Assembly (NCBI RefSeq): GCF_012223425.1
Contig: NZ_CP038799.1
Span: 1,302,001 to 1,366,000, forward strand
Direction of reading: 5' to 3'
Source of the DNA: Mycolicibacterium frederiksbergense
GTDB lineage: Bacteria > Actinomycetota > Actinomycetes > Mycobacteriales > Mycobacteriaceae
DNA length: 64,000 nucleotides
Each line of letters opens with the position of its first letter. Position 1 is the first letter of the stretch. The notes beneath the pieces were generated by a model that saw only the letters and a program-made list of their open reading frames with translations, ran no database searches and was not told the DNA's origin. The position numbers and the translations under genes are program-made. Positions 46,342-57,552 of the stretch are shown here, one piece after another.

Positions 46342-48615
46342 GTGCTCGAGCGCGGCCACGACCCGGCGGTCCATGTATCCGAGCAGCAGGTGATCGCCCA
46401 CGCACAACACCTCGCCGTCATTCTGCTGAACAGCGTCACGCTGGTGGCGTCGATCAGCGCACTGCTGCTGCCGAACACCCCGGAATCGAACATCGGCCTG
46501 ATCGCGCTGGCGCTACTGGTGTGCTGGTCGGTCTACCGCCTGATGACCCGGTCGCGGTCGACGACGTTCCAGATCCTCGACCTCTGCTACGTGCTGGTGG
46601 TGTCGGCGTCGGTCCCCGTCTTCGGCACCGACCTGCAGCTGCTCTACACCAACTCGGTACCCCAGGTGATCGCGGGTGTCGCCGTGATCACCTGCGCCAT
46701 CGCCCAGCCCCCGAGGATCAGTTTTCCTGTGGCGCTGGCGATCACGGCGGCGTATTCGGCCGGCTGCGCGCAGGTCGTCGGCTGGGATCAGGTCCTGCAT
46801 ATCCCGATGCTCTACTACATGCTGGCCGTCGAGTGGGCCATCACCACGGTCCTGGTGCTGACCGCGCGGACTGTGGCCCGCCGCGTCGACCAGACGCGCG
46901 CCGCCAACCACGATGCCGCCCTGCGTGATGCCATCGCCGCGGCAGTGCGCGATCACGAACTCGAGCACATGGCACTGGTGCACGACACCGCCGCTTCCAC
47001 CCTGCACCTCGTCGGCGAGGGTGCCGAGGTCTCGCCCGAACGCATCGCCGCGCAGGCCACGCGAGACCTCGCCCTGTTGGCCGGCGAACCGATCGGCCTC
47101 GGCGGCGGGTCGGCCACCGATGTCGCGGCCGCGATCGGCGTCGAGGTCAAACACTCGACTACCCCGATCGAGATGACCGGGCTGAGCAGGCTGGTGCTGG
47201 ACGGCCGCACCGCCAACGCCGTCGTCGCGGTGGTGCGCGAGGCGATCAACAACGCCAATCGGCACGCGCGGGCCCAGCGCATCGTCATCGACATCTCGCC
47301 GACGACGGTGACCGTCACCGACGACGGCGTCGGGTTCGACCCGATCACCACCACGCTCGGACACGGTGTGGCCGAATCGATCGTGGCCCGGATGCGGCGC
47401 GCCAACGGCACCGCCTCGGTGCGTTCCGCCCCGGGTGCGGGCACGGTCGTCACCGTCAACTGGCATCAGTTGCAGCGCACCACTCCGGGTGCGCCGCAGA
47501 TCGAGGACGTCGACCAGCTCACCGAACGCATCTTCGTGCGGTTCGGACTGGGCATCGTCGCGTTCGCCTTCGTGCAACTGGCGCTCGCGGTGCCGTATGC
47601 GGCGGCCAGTACCGACCACCCCGGGGCGCAGTTCGCCCTGGGCGGGCTCGCGGCGCTGGTGGCGCTCGCGGCTATCCCCCGGGTGCTGGATCGGCGCCCC
47701 AATCTCACCGCGCCGGCGTTGATCCTGATGGCGGCGGTGGTCTACCTGCAGGCCAGCCTGTTGCCCGTGGACATGCTGGGCGGGCCCGCCCAGTGGCCGC
47801 TGCTGGCGACCTCGCTGTGCGTGCTGCCCTACCTGTTGCGGTTGCGGCTGGCTCCGGCCGCGGCCGTCATGATCACGTTCTGGCTGGGCACTGCCATCCT
47901 GAACTTCGTGCGCTACCCGGGCATGGTCACGGCCTACAACCTGGCGCTGTACACCGCGGGCATCTTCGTGGTGCAGATCTTCGTACTGTCCTTCCCGGCG
48001 TTGCTACGCAATGCCAATGCCACTGCCGCCGAGGAGATCCGGGACCGGTGGGCCAACGACGCACAACGGCGGATCACCGAGGCGCTGCATGACGACTACG
48101 TGCGGCGCACCTCGAAACTGATCCGCGGGGTGTTCCCGCTACTGCAGACCCTGAGCACCGGCGCCATGGACGCCGACATCCGGTGGCGGGCCCGCATCGA
48201 ATCCCGCAGGCTGCGCCTCTACATCTTCCAGGCTCGCACCTTCGGCCATCCGTTGGTCGCCGAGTTGCGTACGGCCATCGAGGAGGCCGACGCCCGTGGG
48301 GTGGTGGTGTCACTGAACGCCGACAACGACCTGCCGCGACTGGACCGCGAAGAGCGCCGCCGGCTGCTCGAACCGATCGAAACGGCCCTCGCCCGCGCCG
48401 TCGAGCACGCCCGGCTGGGGTTGACCGTGGTACCCGGGGAACTGATCGCCAGCATCCTCTGCGACGACGACGGTTCGGGGGTCGAGCCGCGGCCCGGCAC
48501 CGCCGAGCATCCGCGCATCGAGGTCACCGAGATCGGTGGCACGGTATGGATCAGCGTGCATCACGCACTGCCGAATACCGCCATTGCTGTCGAGGAGCGC
48601 GCTGATATCGCCTAA
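46342..48615 (+). CDS. Sensor histidine kinase with tandem-duplicated membrane and kinase modules
   Basis: 757 aa. The first half has about five helices (25-175), a DHp-like segment with HDTAAS (about 213-218), an N-box REAINNANRHA (about 302) and G-box DDGVGFD (about 331), so it is a HisKA_3-type kinase. A second set of helices (about 390-555) leads to another DHp-like ALHDDYVRR (about 575) and a degenerate ATPase end (ETALARAVEHAR, DDDGSG). The second kinase module lacks clear ATP-lid glycines. It should phosphorylate the LuxR-type response regulator downstream. A CATAAT hexamer at 46331-46336 places the start near the GTG, suggesting leaderless translation. Confidence 0.85.
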   Translation: MLERGHDPAVHVSEQQVIAHAQHLAVILLNSVTLVASISALLLPNTPESNIGLIALALLVCWSVYRLMTRSRSTTFQILDLCYVLVVSASVPVFGTDLQLLYTNSVPQVIAGVAVITCAIAQPPRISFPVALAITAAYSAGCAQVVGWDQVLHIPMLYYMLAVEWAITTVLVLTARTVARRVDQTRAANHDAALRDAIAAAVRDHELEHMALVHDTAASTLHLVGEGAEVSPERIAAQATRDLALLAGEPIGLGGGSATDVAAAIGVEVKHSTTPIEMTGLSRLVLDGRTANAVVAVVREAINNANRHARAQRIVIDISPTTVTVTDDGVGFDPITTTLGHGVAESIVARMRRANGTASVRSAPGAGTVVTVNWHQLQRTTPGAPQIEDVDQLTERIFVRFGLGIVAFAFVQLALAVPYAAASTDHPGAQFALGGLAALVALAAIPRVLDRRPNLTAPALILMAAVVYLQASLLPVDMLGGPAQWPLLATSLCVLPYLLRLRLAPAAAVMITFWLGTAILNFVRYPGMVTAYNLALYTAGIFVVQIFVLSFPALLRNANATAAEEIRDRWANDAQRRITEALHDDYVRRTSKLIRGVFPLLQTLSTGAMDADIRWRARIESRRLRLYIFQARTFGHPLVAELRTAIEEADARGVVVSLNADNDLPRLDREERRRLLEPIETALARAVEHARLGLTVVPGELIASILCDDDGSGVEPRPGTAEHPRIEVTEIGGTVWISVHHALPNTAIAVEERADIA

Positions 48616-48749
48616 AATCTACCCTGGCGACAATTCTGTTAGCCAAGATGTGAAGTTGGGGCTTCATATGGAGTTTGCTGGGGGTAGAGTCGGTGTACTG
48701 CAATGTGCTGGGGGCTCAACAATGACCTCCCTATTGTCCGGTGAAACGC

Positions 48750-49442
48750 ATGACTAGGACCGTGAATCGCGGGGTGGACAAAACGACGGACACCATCACG
48801 GTCGCACTGATCGATGATCACGATGTGATTCATGCCGGCGTCCGCGCCTGGTTTGCCGGCTGCAATCCGCCGATCGACCTGGTCGCCGACTACCCCAACC
48901 CGACCTCCTTCCTTGCCGACCACCCCGAGGGCGGCGAGGACATCGAAGTGGTCATGTTCGATCTGCAGTACGACCGCTTCCAGCCCGAGTTCGAGACGCT
49001 GCGGCAGGTGTGCGAGGCCGGGCACCGCGTCATCGTCTACTCACACATGGCCACCGACGAGGTGATCCTGTCCAGCCTGGACGCCGGCGCCACCACCTTC
49101 CTGGCCAAGGGCGAGGACAAGCAGCATCTGTTCGACGCCGTGTACGCCGCGCATGCCAACACCCCGTACGTCGGGCCGCGGATGGCCAAGGCGTTGTTCA
49201 ATGACCGCACGGTCGGGCGGCCCGGACTGAGCACCCGCGAGCGCGAGGTACTCATCGCCTGGTTCCAGACCGAGAACAAGGAGTTCGTCGCCAAGCGGCT
49301 GTTCATCGAGCCGTCGACGGTGCGCACCCATCTGCAGCGGGCCCGCGCGAAGTACGCCGCCGTCGGCAGACCGGCGCCCACCAAGGCGGCACTGATCGCC
49401 CGAGCCGTGCAGGACGGCATCCTCAGCATCGAAGACCTCTAG
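48750..49442 (+). CDS. NarL/LuxR-type response regulator
   Basis: 230 aa from ATG 48750; GTG codons at 48741, 48762 and 48774 are alternatives, as no start has a strong ribosome-binding site. The receiver domain (about 15-130) has the acidic pair in IDDHD, a phospho-acceptor Asp in MFDLQYD and Lys in LAKGEDK. The C-terminal LuxR HTH is at about 165-225 (LSTREREVLIAWFQTENKEFVAKRLFIEPSTVRTHLQRARAKY). It follows the kinase after 134 bp. Its regulon is unknown; autoregulation or control of adjacent genes is plausible. Confidence 0.9.
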   Translation: MTRTVNRGVDKTTDTITVALIDDHDVIHAGVRAWFAGCNPPIDLVADYPNPTSFLADHPEGGEDIEVVMFDLQYDRFQPEFETLRQVCEAGHRVIVYSHMATDEVILSSLDAGATTFLAKGEDKQHLFDAVYAAHANTPYVGPRMAKALFNDRTVGRPGLSTREREVLIAWFQTENKEFVAKRLFIEPSTVRTHLQRARAKYAAVGRPAPTKAALIARAVQDGILSIEDL

Positions 49443-49451
49443 CCCCCAGGC

Positions 49452-49517
49452 GCGGCGAAACTCGCGTACCCGGGGTTCAGCGGGCCTTTGCAACCCCGGG
49501 TACGCGAGTTTCGCCGC
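49452..49517. repeat. 26-bp perfect inverted repeat between convergent genes
   Basis: The arm at 49452-49477 (starting GCGGCGAAACTCGCG) is perfectly complementary to 49492-49517, with a 14-nt loop. It lies between the response regulator stop and the tuf terminator. A bidirectional terminator fits the convergent context, but the length and perfection exceed ordinary terminators and suggest a dispersed palindromic element. Confidence 0.85.
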
Positions 49518-49539
49518 AGCGGTGGCCCGGGAAATGCAA

Positions 49540-49571
49540 AGCGGCGCCCACCCTTTCGGGTGAGCGCCGCT
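49540..49571 (-). terminator. Intrinsic terminator of tuf
   Basis: AGCGGCGC-C-CACCC / GGGTG-A-GCGCCGCT forms a 13-bp stem with one mismatch and a TTTC tetraloop. On the tuf-reading strand it is followed by TTTGCATTT. It lies 43 bp beyond the tuf stop and should end the str operon. Confidence 0.8.
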
Positions 49572-49613
49572 CTGTGGTGCTGAGACTTACTTAGTTGATC
49601 CCGTAGGCGAAGC

Positions 49614-50804
<1,191 letters not shown>

Positions 50805-50899
50805 TGTGGTGTCCTCCTGGACTTGTTGGTGCTTTTACGTAAAGCAGGTGTGTTGATGTTTTCAGTTGTGTGGTCCGCCGAGGCGGACCGAGCCAGAGG

Positions 50900-53002
<2,103 letters not shown>

Positions 53003-53066
53003 GGCTAGATTCCCACTCTTTCGCTTGCTTGATTGCTGTCCGGTGTAAAGCCCCTAGGGGCCGAAA

Positions 53067-53537
53067 TCACCAGCGGTAGTGCGCGAAGGCCCGGTTTGCC
53101 TCGGCCATCTTGTGCGTGTCCTCGCGACGCTTCACAGCGGCGCCGAGTCCATTGCTGGCGTCGAGGATCTCGTTGGCGAGACGCTCGACCATGGTCTTCT
53201 CGCGGCGGGCCTTGGAGAAGCTGACCAACCAGCGCAGTGCCAGTGTGGTCGACCGCTCGGGACGGACCTCGACCGGCACCTGGTAGGTGGCGCCACCGAC
53301 GCGGCGGCTGCGCACCTCGAGGGCGGGCTTGACGTTGTCCAGCGCGCGCTTGAGGGTGACGACGGGATCGGTGCCGGTCTTGTCACGGGCCTGCTCCAGC
53401 GCGCCGTAGACGATGCGCTCGGCCAGTGACTTCTTGCCGTCCAGCAGCACCTTGTTGACCAGCTGGGTGACCAGCTGCGACCCGTAGACCGGGTCGTTGA
53501 CCAACGGGCGCTTCGGCGCGGGACCCTTGCGCGGCAT
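53067..53537 (-). CDS. rpsG: 30S ribosomal protein S7
   Basis: 156 aa, normal length. It begins [20 protein letters not shown] and contains [16 protein letters not shown] (about 80-95), the beta-hairpin near the E site. It nucleates assembly of the 30S head. One-base overlap with rpsL (TAATG). Confidence 0.98.
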   Translation of the reverse strand: MPRKGPAPKRPLVNDPVYGSQLVTQLVNKVLLDGKKSLAERIVYGALEQARDKTGTDPVVTLKRALDNVKPALEVRSRRVGGATYQVPVEVRPERSTTLALRWLVSFSKARREKTMVERLANEILDASNGLGAAVKRREDTHKMAEANRAFAHYRW

Positions 53538-53911
53538 TAGCTCTTCTCCTTCTTCGCGCCGTAACGGCTGCGTGCCTGCTTGCGGTTCTTGACACCCTGG
53601 GTGTCCAGCGAGCCGCGGATGATCTTGTAGCGCACACCGGGAAGGTCCTTCACACGACCGCCGCGCACCAGCACCATCGAGTGCTCCTGCAGGTTGTGGC
53701 CTTCGCCCGGGATGTAGGCGGTGACCTCAACCCCGGTGGTCAGCTTCACGCGAGCGACCTTCCGAAGCGCCGAGTTCGGCTTCTTCGGGGTGGTGGTGTA
53801 CACGCGAGTGCACACGCCGCGGCGCTGCGGGCTGCCCTTGAGGGCCGCGGTCTTGACCTTCGCGACCTTGTCGCGGCGACCCTTGCGGACCAGCTGGTTG
53901 ATGGTTGGCAT
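53537..53911 (-). CDS. rpsL: 30S ribosomal protein S12
   Basis: 124 aa. [11 protein letters not shown] has Lys43, and [13 protein letters not shown] has Lys88, the wild-type residues at the two streptomycin-resistance positions, so this allele predicts susceptibility at rpsL. First gene of the str operon. Its promoter must lie in the 353-bp gap upstream, next to the TetR gene oriented the same way. Confidence 0.98.
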   Translation of the reverse strand: MPTINQLVRKGRRDKVAKVKTAALKGSPQRRGVCTRVYTTTPKKPNSALRKVARVKLTTGVEVTAYIPGEGHNLQEHSMVLVRGGRVKDLPGVRYKIIRGSLDTQGVKNRKQARSRYGAKKEKS

Positions 53912-54264
53912 GTACCGGCTTTCTGTGTTGCTACTTCTACTTCTGGTGGCTCGGTGGTAACTCAGTCGAACTTTTAAGTCTCTGTACTGCTGTTTTCGCC
54001 TGATCGCCTACCCCGCGACCGGGCGTGTCGCACGCGCCCGACACCGAACCTTCCGATGCATTCGGGGACGCGAAGACACACGAATTCGCCCGACCTGCAA
54101 GCGTACGGGCCATTTTCAACAGCCGCGCACGCCCCTGACAGCCAGGCACGAGGCTCCACAATACCAGGGGTGGGCGTGCCGAACCAAACCCGTCCATAGG
54201 GCCCTTATCGCAGGTCAGACGCTACAGCCGTACTGGGGCGCCCACCAGCAGGCTACAGACGACG
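53912..54264 (-). promoter_or_regulatory. str operon promoter/leader region
   Basis: No gene is seen in these 353 bp between the TetR stop and rpsL. On the rpsL-reading strand a TTGAAA hexamer (about 54113-54118) and AT-richer sequence near 53970-53990 are possible promoter parts, but the spacing is not convincing. The region must contain the strong str promoter. Confidence 0.5.
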
Positions 54265-54831
54265 CTATCTACGCTCCATGCCGGCGGCCAACCGCAGCAC
54301 CATGTCGGTGAACACCGCGTCGGTCTCGACGTCGTCCATCACCCCGGTCATTTCCAGCAACACGAACCCGTGCAGCGCGGACCAGAACTCCAGTGCCGCG
54401 TAGAACGCGTTATCGCCGACCAGTCCGTAGGAGGCCAGCGCCGCCAGCACCGGCCCGGCGGCCTCCCGCGCGGCCGCGGTGTACTCGGGGTCGTCCCCGC
54501 CCAGCGGCATCCGGGTGAACGCGGAGTACCGGCCCGGATGGTGATGGGCGTAGCTGCGGTAGGCGCTGGCCATGGTGACCACCGCATCGTCGCGGGTCCG
54601 CCCGTCACCCACCGCGTTCAGCATGCCGATGATGTCCCGGATGACCCGCATACGCACCGTTCGGCGCAGATCTTCCAGGCTCTGGACGTGGTTGTAGAGC
54701 GACGGGCCCTTGGTGCCCAGTTGGGTGGCCAGCGCGTTGATGGTGAGCGCGTCCCAGCCCTCGCGATCAAGGAAGGCCAGCGCGGCGTTCACGATTGCGT
54801 CGCGGCTCAGTTTGGTCGCCCGCGCTGCCAT
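54265..54831 (-). CDS. TetR-family regulator with WHG-type C-terminal domain
   Basis: 188 aa from ATG 54831, preceded by GGAGGG. HTH at about 10-50 (FLDREGWDALTINALATQLGTKGPSLYNHVQSLEDL), then the SAYRSYAHHHPGRYSAF segment (about 90-106) typical of the TetR WHG-domain branch. It sits directly upstream of rpsL, as Rv0681 does in M. tuberculosis. Targets unknown; the upstream in-frame extension to 54978 has no HTH-like content. Confidence 0.88.
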   Translation of the reverse strand: MAARATKLSRDAIVNAALAFLDREGWDALTINALATQLGTKGPSLYNHVQSLEDLRRTVRMRVIRDIIGMLNAVGDGRTRDDAVVTMASAYRSYAHHHPGRYSAFTRMPLGGDDPEYTAAAREAAGPVLAALASYGLVGDNAFYAALEFWSALHGFVLLEMTGVMDDVETDAVFTDMVLRLAAGMERR

Positions 54832-54884
54832 TCGCCCACCCTCCGGTTCGTCGAGATCCCCCGAAGCCGGGTTGACTAATGACT

Positions 54885-55412
54885 CTAGTTCACCCGGTCC
54901 TGGCTGAGTTTGGCCAGTTCGTCGGTGATGGCGCACAGCGCGGGCAGGGTGGCCGGGTTCATCGTCTGGATCGACCACGTGATGAGGTCATCGCCCTTCG
55001 CGACGTAGATGCTGCAGGCATTCGCGTCGTAGGCCTTGAAACCCTTGTTGCCGTCCATCGAGATCTCGGTGAGGGTGCGGCCGGCCTTCTTCTCCAGTTC
55101 ACGCTCGACGTCCATATCGCTGCCCCGATACCACCAGGTCGAGATGCCCATGCCCGCACCGAACGTGCCGATCACGGTGTTCTCCTGCCAGAAACACCCG
55201 GTGTCGTTGACGAGAACCTTGGTGAACATCGCGGCGCCGGTGGCCCGGGCGATATCGGCGTCGGTGATGCCGTGGCAGTCCCCGCCGTCGAACCCGCCGT
55301 CGACACGCTGCTCTCCGGCGGCCGGGGCCGCCCGCTCGGTCGCCTCGGCACCACAGCCGGGCAGCGCGGCCAGCACCGCGGCGAATGCGGCGATCAGCAC
55401 GGGACGACGCAT
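54885..55412 (-). CDS. DUF3558-like secreted lipoprotein
   Basis: 175 aa with signal peptide and lipobox ALPGC (lipid Cys at residue 20). The mature part has Cys residues in GGDCHGITDADIA, TGCFW and NACSIYV, the pattern of the mycobacterial DUF3558 lipoproteins. Anchored on the outer face of the membrane; function unknown. It begins one base after the stop of a second lipoprotein gene of the same general type, so the pair are co-transcribed and may be paralogues. Confidence 0.8.
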   Translation of the reverse strand: MRRPVLIAAFAAVLAALPGCGAEATERAAPAAGEQRVDGGFDGGDCHGITDADIARATGAAMFTKVLVNDTGCFWQENTVIGTFGAGMGISTWWYRGSDMDVERELEKKAGRTLTEISMDGNKGFKAYDANACSIYVAKGDDLITWSIQTMNPATLPALCAITDELAKLSQDRVN

Positions 55413-55413
55413 G

Positions 55414-55956
55414 TCACATGTCCGATCTCAGGGTCGCCGACAGCAGTTTCTGGGCGTCCGGGCAGGCGTCGGCACCGGCGGTGTCGCGCACCTGGACCCA
55501 CCAACTCAGCACGCCGCCGCCGGCGGCCGCGGTCGCCGCGCAGCCCGAACCCGTGGTGTCACGACGGGCCAGGAACGCGGTTCTGCGCTCAACCACGGTG
55601 TCAATGACCTCGGCGCCGCGCTCCACCGCGAGCGCGCGTTCACGATCCAGATCGCCGGTGTCGAACCAGGCGAAGGTCGCGTCGAGCATGTCGCCGTCGC
55701 GGGTCAGCACGTACTGGCAGACCGCACCGCTGTAGGGCCGGACCACATCTTCGGCGGCCAACACGGACTGCACGGAACTGTCCGACAGCAGCCCGCAGCG
55801 GTTGTCGGCGTAGCCGTAACTGTGCTCGGCGTCGGCGTCCGCGGATCGGGCCGACTGGGCGACACCGTCGACCTGCTGCACGCAGCCCGCAGCGGCCATG
55901 ACGGTGGCTGCCACGGCAAGAGTCCGGAGAATCGTCCGGAAGCCACGCCCATACAT
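55414..55956 (-). CDS. DUF3558-like secreted lipoprotein, second of pair
   Basis: 180 aa from ATG 55956. The lipobox MAAAGC puts the lipid Cys near residue 25. The mature protein has RCGLLSDSSVQSVL, GAVCQYVLTR and a Cys near the C-terminus, similar spacing to its neighbour and to DUF3558 lipoproteins. Longer upstream codons to 56181 lack a signal peptide. First of the two-gene lipoprotein operon. Function unknown. Confidence 0.75.
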   Translation of the reverse strand: MYGRGFRTILRTLAVAATVMAAAGCVQQVDGVAQSARSADADAEHSYGYADNRCGLLSDSSVQSVLAAEDVVRPYSGAVCQYVLTRDGDMLDATFAWFDTGDLDRERALAVERGAEVIDTVVERRTAFLARRDTTGSGCAATAAAGGGVLSWWVQVRDTAGADACPDAQKLLSATLRSDM

Positions 55957-56056
55957 CGGTGCCCACGCTACCCAGCGGCAACGCAGTCGGCGACCGGACG
56001 GGAAACCCGGCCAAGCGGTGCCACCGGAGGGGCCCGGCACCGTACTCTGTTGACCC

Positions 56057-56446
56057 ATGGCGACCCTGAGTGTGAAAAGTCGGAGCCGGTCCATCGCGGC
56101 GGGCGCGCTGGTCACCCCGCTGCTGTTGGCGAGCATGGCCGCACCGTCGGCACACGCCAAGAACGGCGACACCCACATCACCGGTCAGGGCATCGTGCAG
56201 ACGCTGGACTGCAACAACGCCACGCTGCTCGTCAACGGGACCAGCAACACCATCAACGCCAAGGGCACCTGCTGGGCGGTGACGCTGCAGGGATCGTCGA
56301 ACATCGTCATTGCCGACAACATCATCAACGACGTCACCGTGTACGGCTATGACCAGACGGTGATCTATCACAACGGTGCGCCCGCGGTGATCGACCGCGG
56401 CCGGGAACTCGGCATGACCAACCGCATCAACTGGGCCCCGGCCTGA
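56057..56446 (+). CDS. Secreted DUF3060 protein
   Basis: 129 aa with a cleavable signal peptide ending near APSAHAKNG. The mature domain has the short repeating beta pattern LDCNNATLLVNGTSNTIN…CWAVTLQGSSNIVIADN typical of DUF3060, with two Cys that may pair. Exported, probably wall-associated. It is followed after 4 bp by the VanX-like dipeptidase gene. A DUF3060 lipoprotein lies on the other side of that gene. Confidence 0.85.
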   Translation: MATLSVKSRSRSIAAGALVTPLLLASMAAPSAHAKNGDTHITGQGIVQTLDCNNATLLVNGTSNTINAKGTCWAVTLQGSSNIVIADNIINDVTVYGYDQTVIYHNGAPAVIDRGRELGMTNRINWAPA

Positions 56447-56450
56447 CCCT

Positions 56451-57122
56451 GTGCGCCGGCTCATCGCACTGTTCGCCCTGCTGGGCGGAATCGGCGGCGC
56501 CGCAATGACTCCCGAGGTGGCCACGGTGGCGAACAGCGAGCCGTCGATCGCCCCGGTATCGGCGGCGGCCCGCGCGGTGGGGTTCATCGACGTCCGCACC
56601 GCGGTGCCCGACGCCGTGATCGATCTGCGCTACGCCACCGCGAACAATTTCGTCGGGACACCGCTGTATCCGCCCGCGGCGCGCTGCCTGGTCCATGAAT
56701 CGCTGGCTGCCGGGCTGGCCACCGCGGCGGCGCAGTTGCGCACCCGGGGTCTGCGGCTGGTGTTCTGGGACTGCTACCGGCCCCACGATGTGCAGGTCGC
56801 GATGTTCGAGGTGGTGTCCAACCCGGCATGGGTGGCGCAGCCCGGCCCGTACTCGAAGAGCCACGAATCGGGCCGGTCGGTGGATGTCACCACCGCCGGC
56901 GCGACCAGCCTCTCGGAGATGGGCACCGGTTTCGACGATTTCACCGCCGCCTCGCACGCCTACGCCACCGACGGGGTGAGCGCCGCGGCGCAGTACAACC
57001 GCGCCGTGCTGCGCGAGGCGATGGCGGCCGGCGGGCTGAGCGTCTACTCCGGCGAGTGGTGGCATTTCGACGGCCCGGGCGCCGGTGAGCGACGGCCCAT
57101 CATCAACGTCCCCCTCACCTAG
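56451..57122 (+). CDS. Secreted D-alanyl-D-alanine dipeptidase (VanX/DdpX-like, M15D)
   Basis: 223 aa from a GTG at 56451. The signal peptide-like N-terminus (RRLIALFALLGGIGGAAM) suggests export. SHESGRSVD (about 138-146) supplies the zinc His and Asp, and EWWHF (about 203-207) supplies the catalytic Glu and second zinc His; FWDCYRP precedes them. It should cleave D-Ala-D-Ala or a related dipeptide in the envelope. vanH/vanA-type ligase genes are absent, so this indicates peptidoglycan turnover rather than glycopeptide resistance. Four bp after the DUF3060 gene. Confidence 0.88.
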   Translation: MRRLIALFALLGGIGGAAMTPEVATVANSEPSIAPVSAAARAVGFIDVRTAVPDAVIDLRYATANNFVGTPLYPPAARCLVHESLAAGLATAAAQLRTRGLRLVFWDCYRPHDVQVAMFEVVSNPAWVAQPGPYSKSHESGRSVDVTTAGATSLSEMGTGFDDFTAASHAYATDGVSAAAQYNRAVLREAMAAGGLSVYSGEWWHFDGPGAGERRPIINVPLT

Positions 57123-57153
57123 GCTGGGCAGACCGGCTACGAATCGAGGAAGC

Positions 57154-57552
57154 ATGCGCACTCATATCGCAGGAACTGTCGCCGCCGTGGCGCTCGCGCT
57201 CGGTCTGGCCGGATGCGGATCGAGTGGGGATTCCGACGCCCCGACCGTCACCGCCGGCACCTCGGGCGCACAGGTCGAGATCGGCAACACCATCAACTAC
57301 GGGTCGTTCGGCACCACCGCCGATATCGACTGCGCGCAGGGCAAGGCGCTCAACGTGGGCGGCTCCAACAACACGCTCACCATCAAGGGCACCTGCTCCA
57401 GCGTCAACATCGGCGGCGCCGACAACAAGGTGACGCTGGACAACGTCGAGACCGAGATCAGCGTGGTCGGCATCGACAACACGGTGGTCTACAAGGCCGG
57501 TGACCCGAAGGTCGAGGACCTCGGCAGCGGCAACAAGGTCAGCAAGGGCTAG
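57154..57552 (+). CDS. DUF3060 lipoprotein
   Basis: 132 aa from ATG 57154 with GAGGAAG upstream. Lipobox LGLAGC sets the lipid Cys at about residue 21. The mature domain (ADIDCAQGKALNVGGSNNTLTIKG…CSSVNIGGADNKVTL) is the DUF3060 repeat pattern, related to the protein encoded at 56057. It probably forms one transcription unit with that gene and the dipeptidase. It ends in a CTAG shared with the convergent echA5 stop. Confidence 0.86.
   Translation: MRTHIAGTVAAVALALGLAGCGSSGDSDAPTVTAGTSGAQVEIGNTINYGSFGTTADIDCAQGKALNVGGSNNTLTIKGTCSSVNIGGADNKVTLDNVETEISVVGIDNTVVYKAGDPKVEDLGSGNKVSKG

Noticed and set aside
50831..50845. Small dyad GCTTT-N5-AAAGC between fusA and tuf as an operator
   Set aside because: Arms are only 5 bp, the site is close to the tuf ribosome-binding region, and chance is likely.
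53537..53911. Streptomycin-resistance allele of rpsL
   Set aside because: Lys43 and Lys88 are both wild type.
56451..57122. Vancomycin resistance determinant
   Set aside because: A VanX-like dipeptidase alone is not a van operon; vanH, vanA-type ligase and vanRS are absent and the protein appears to be secreted.
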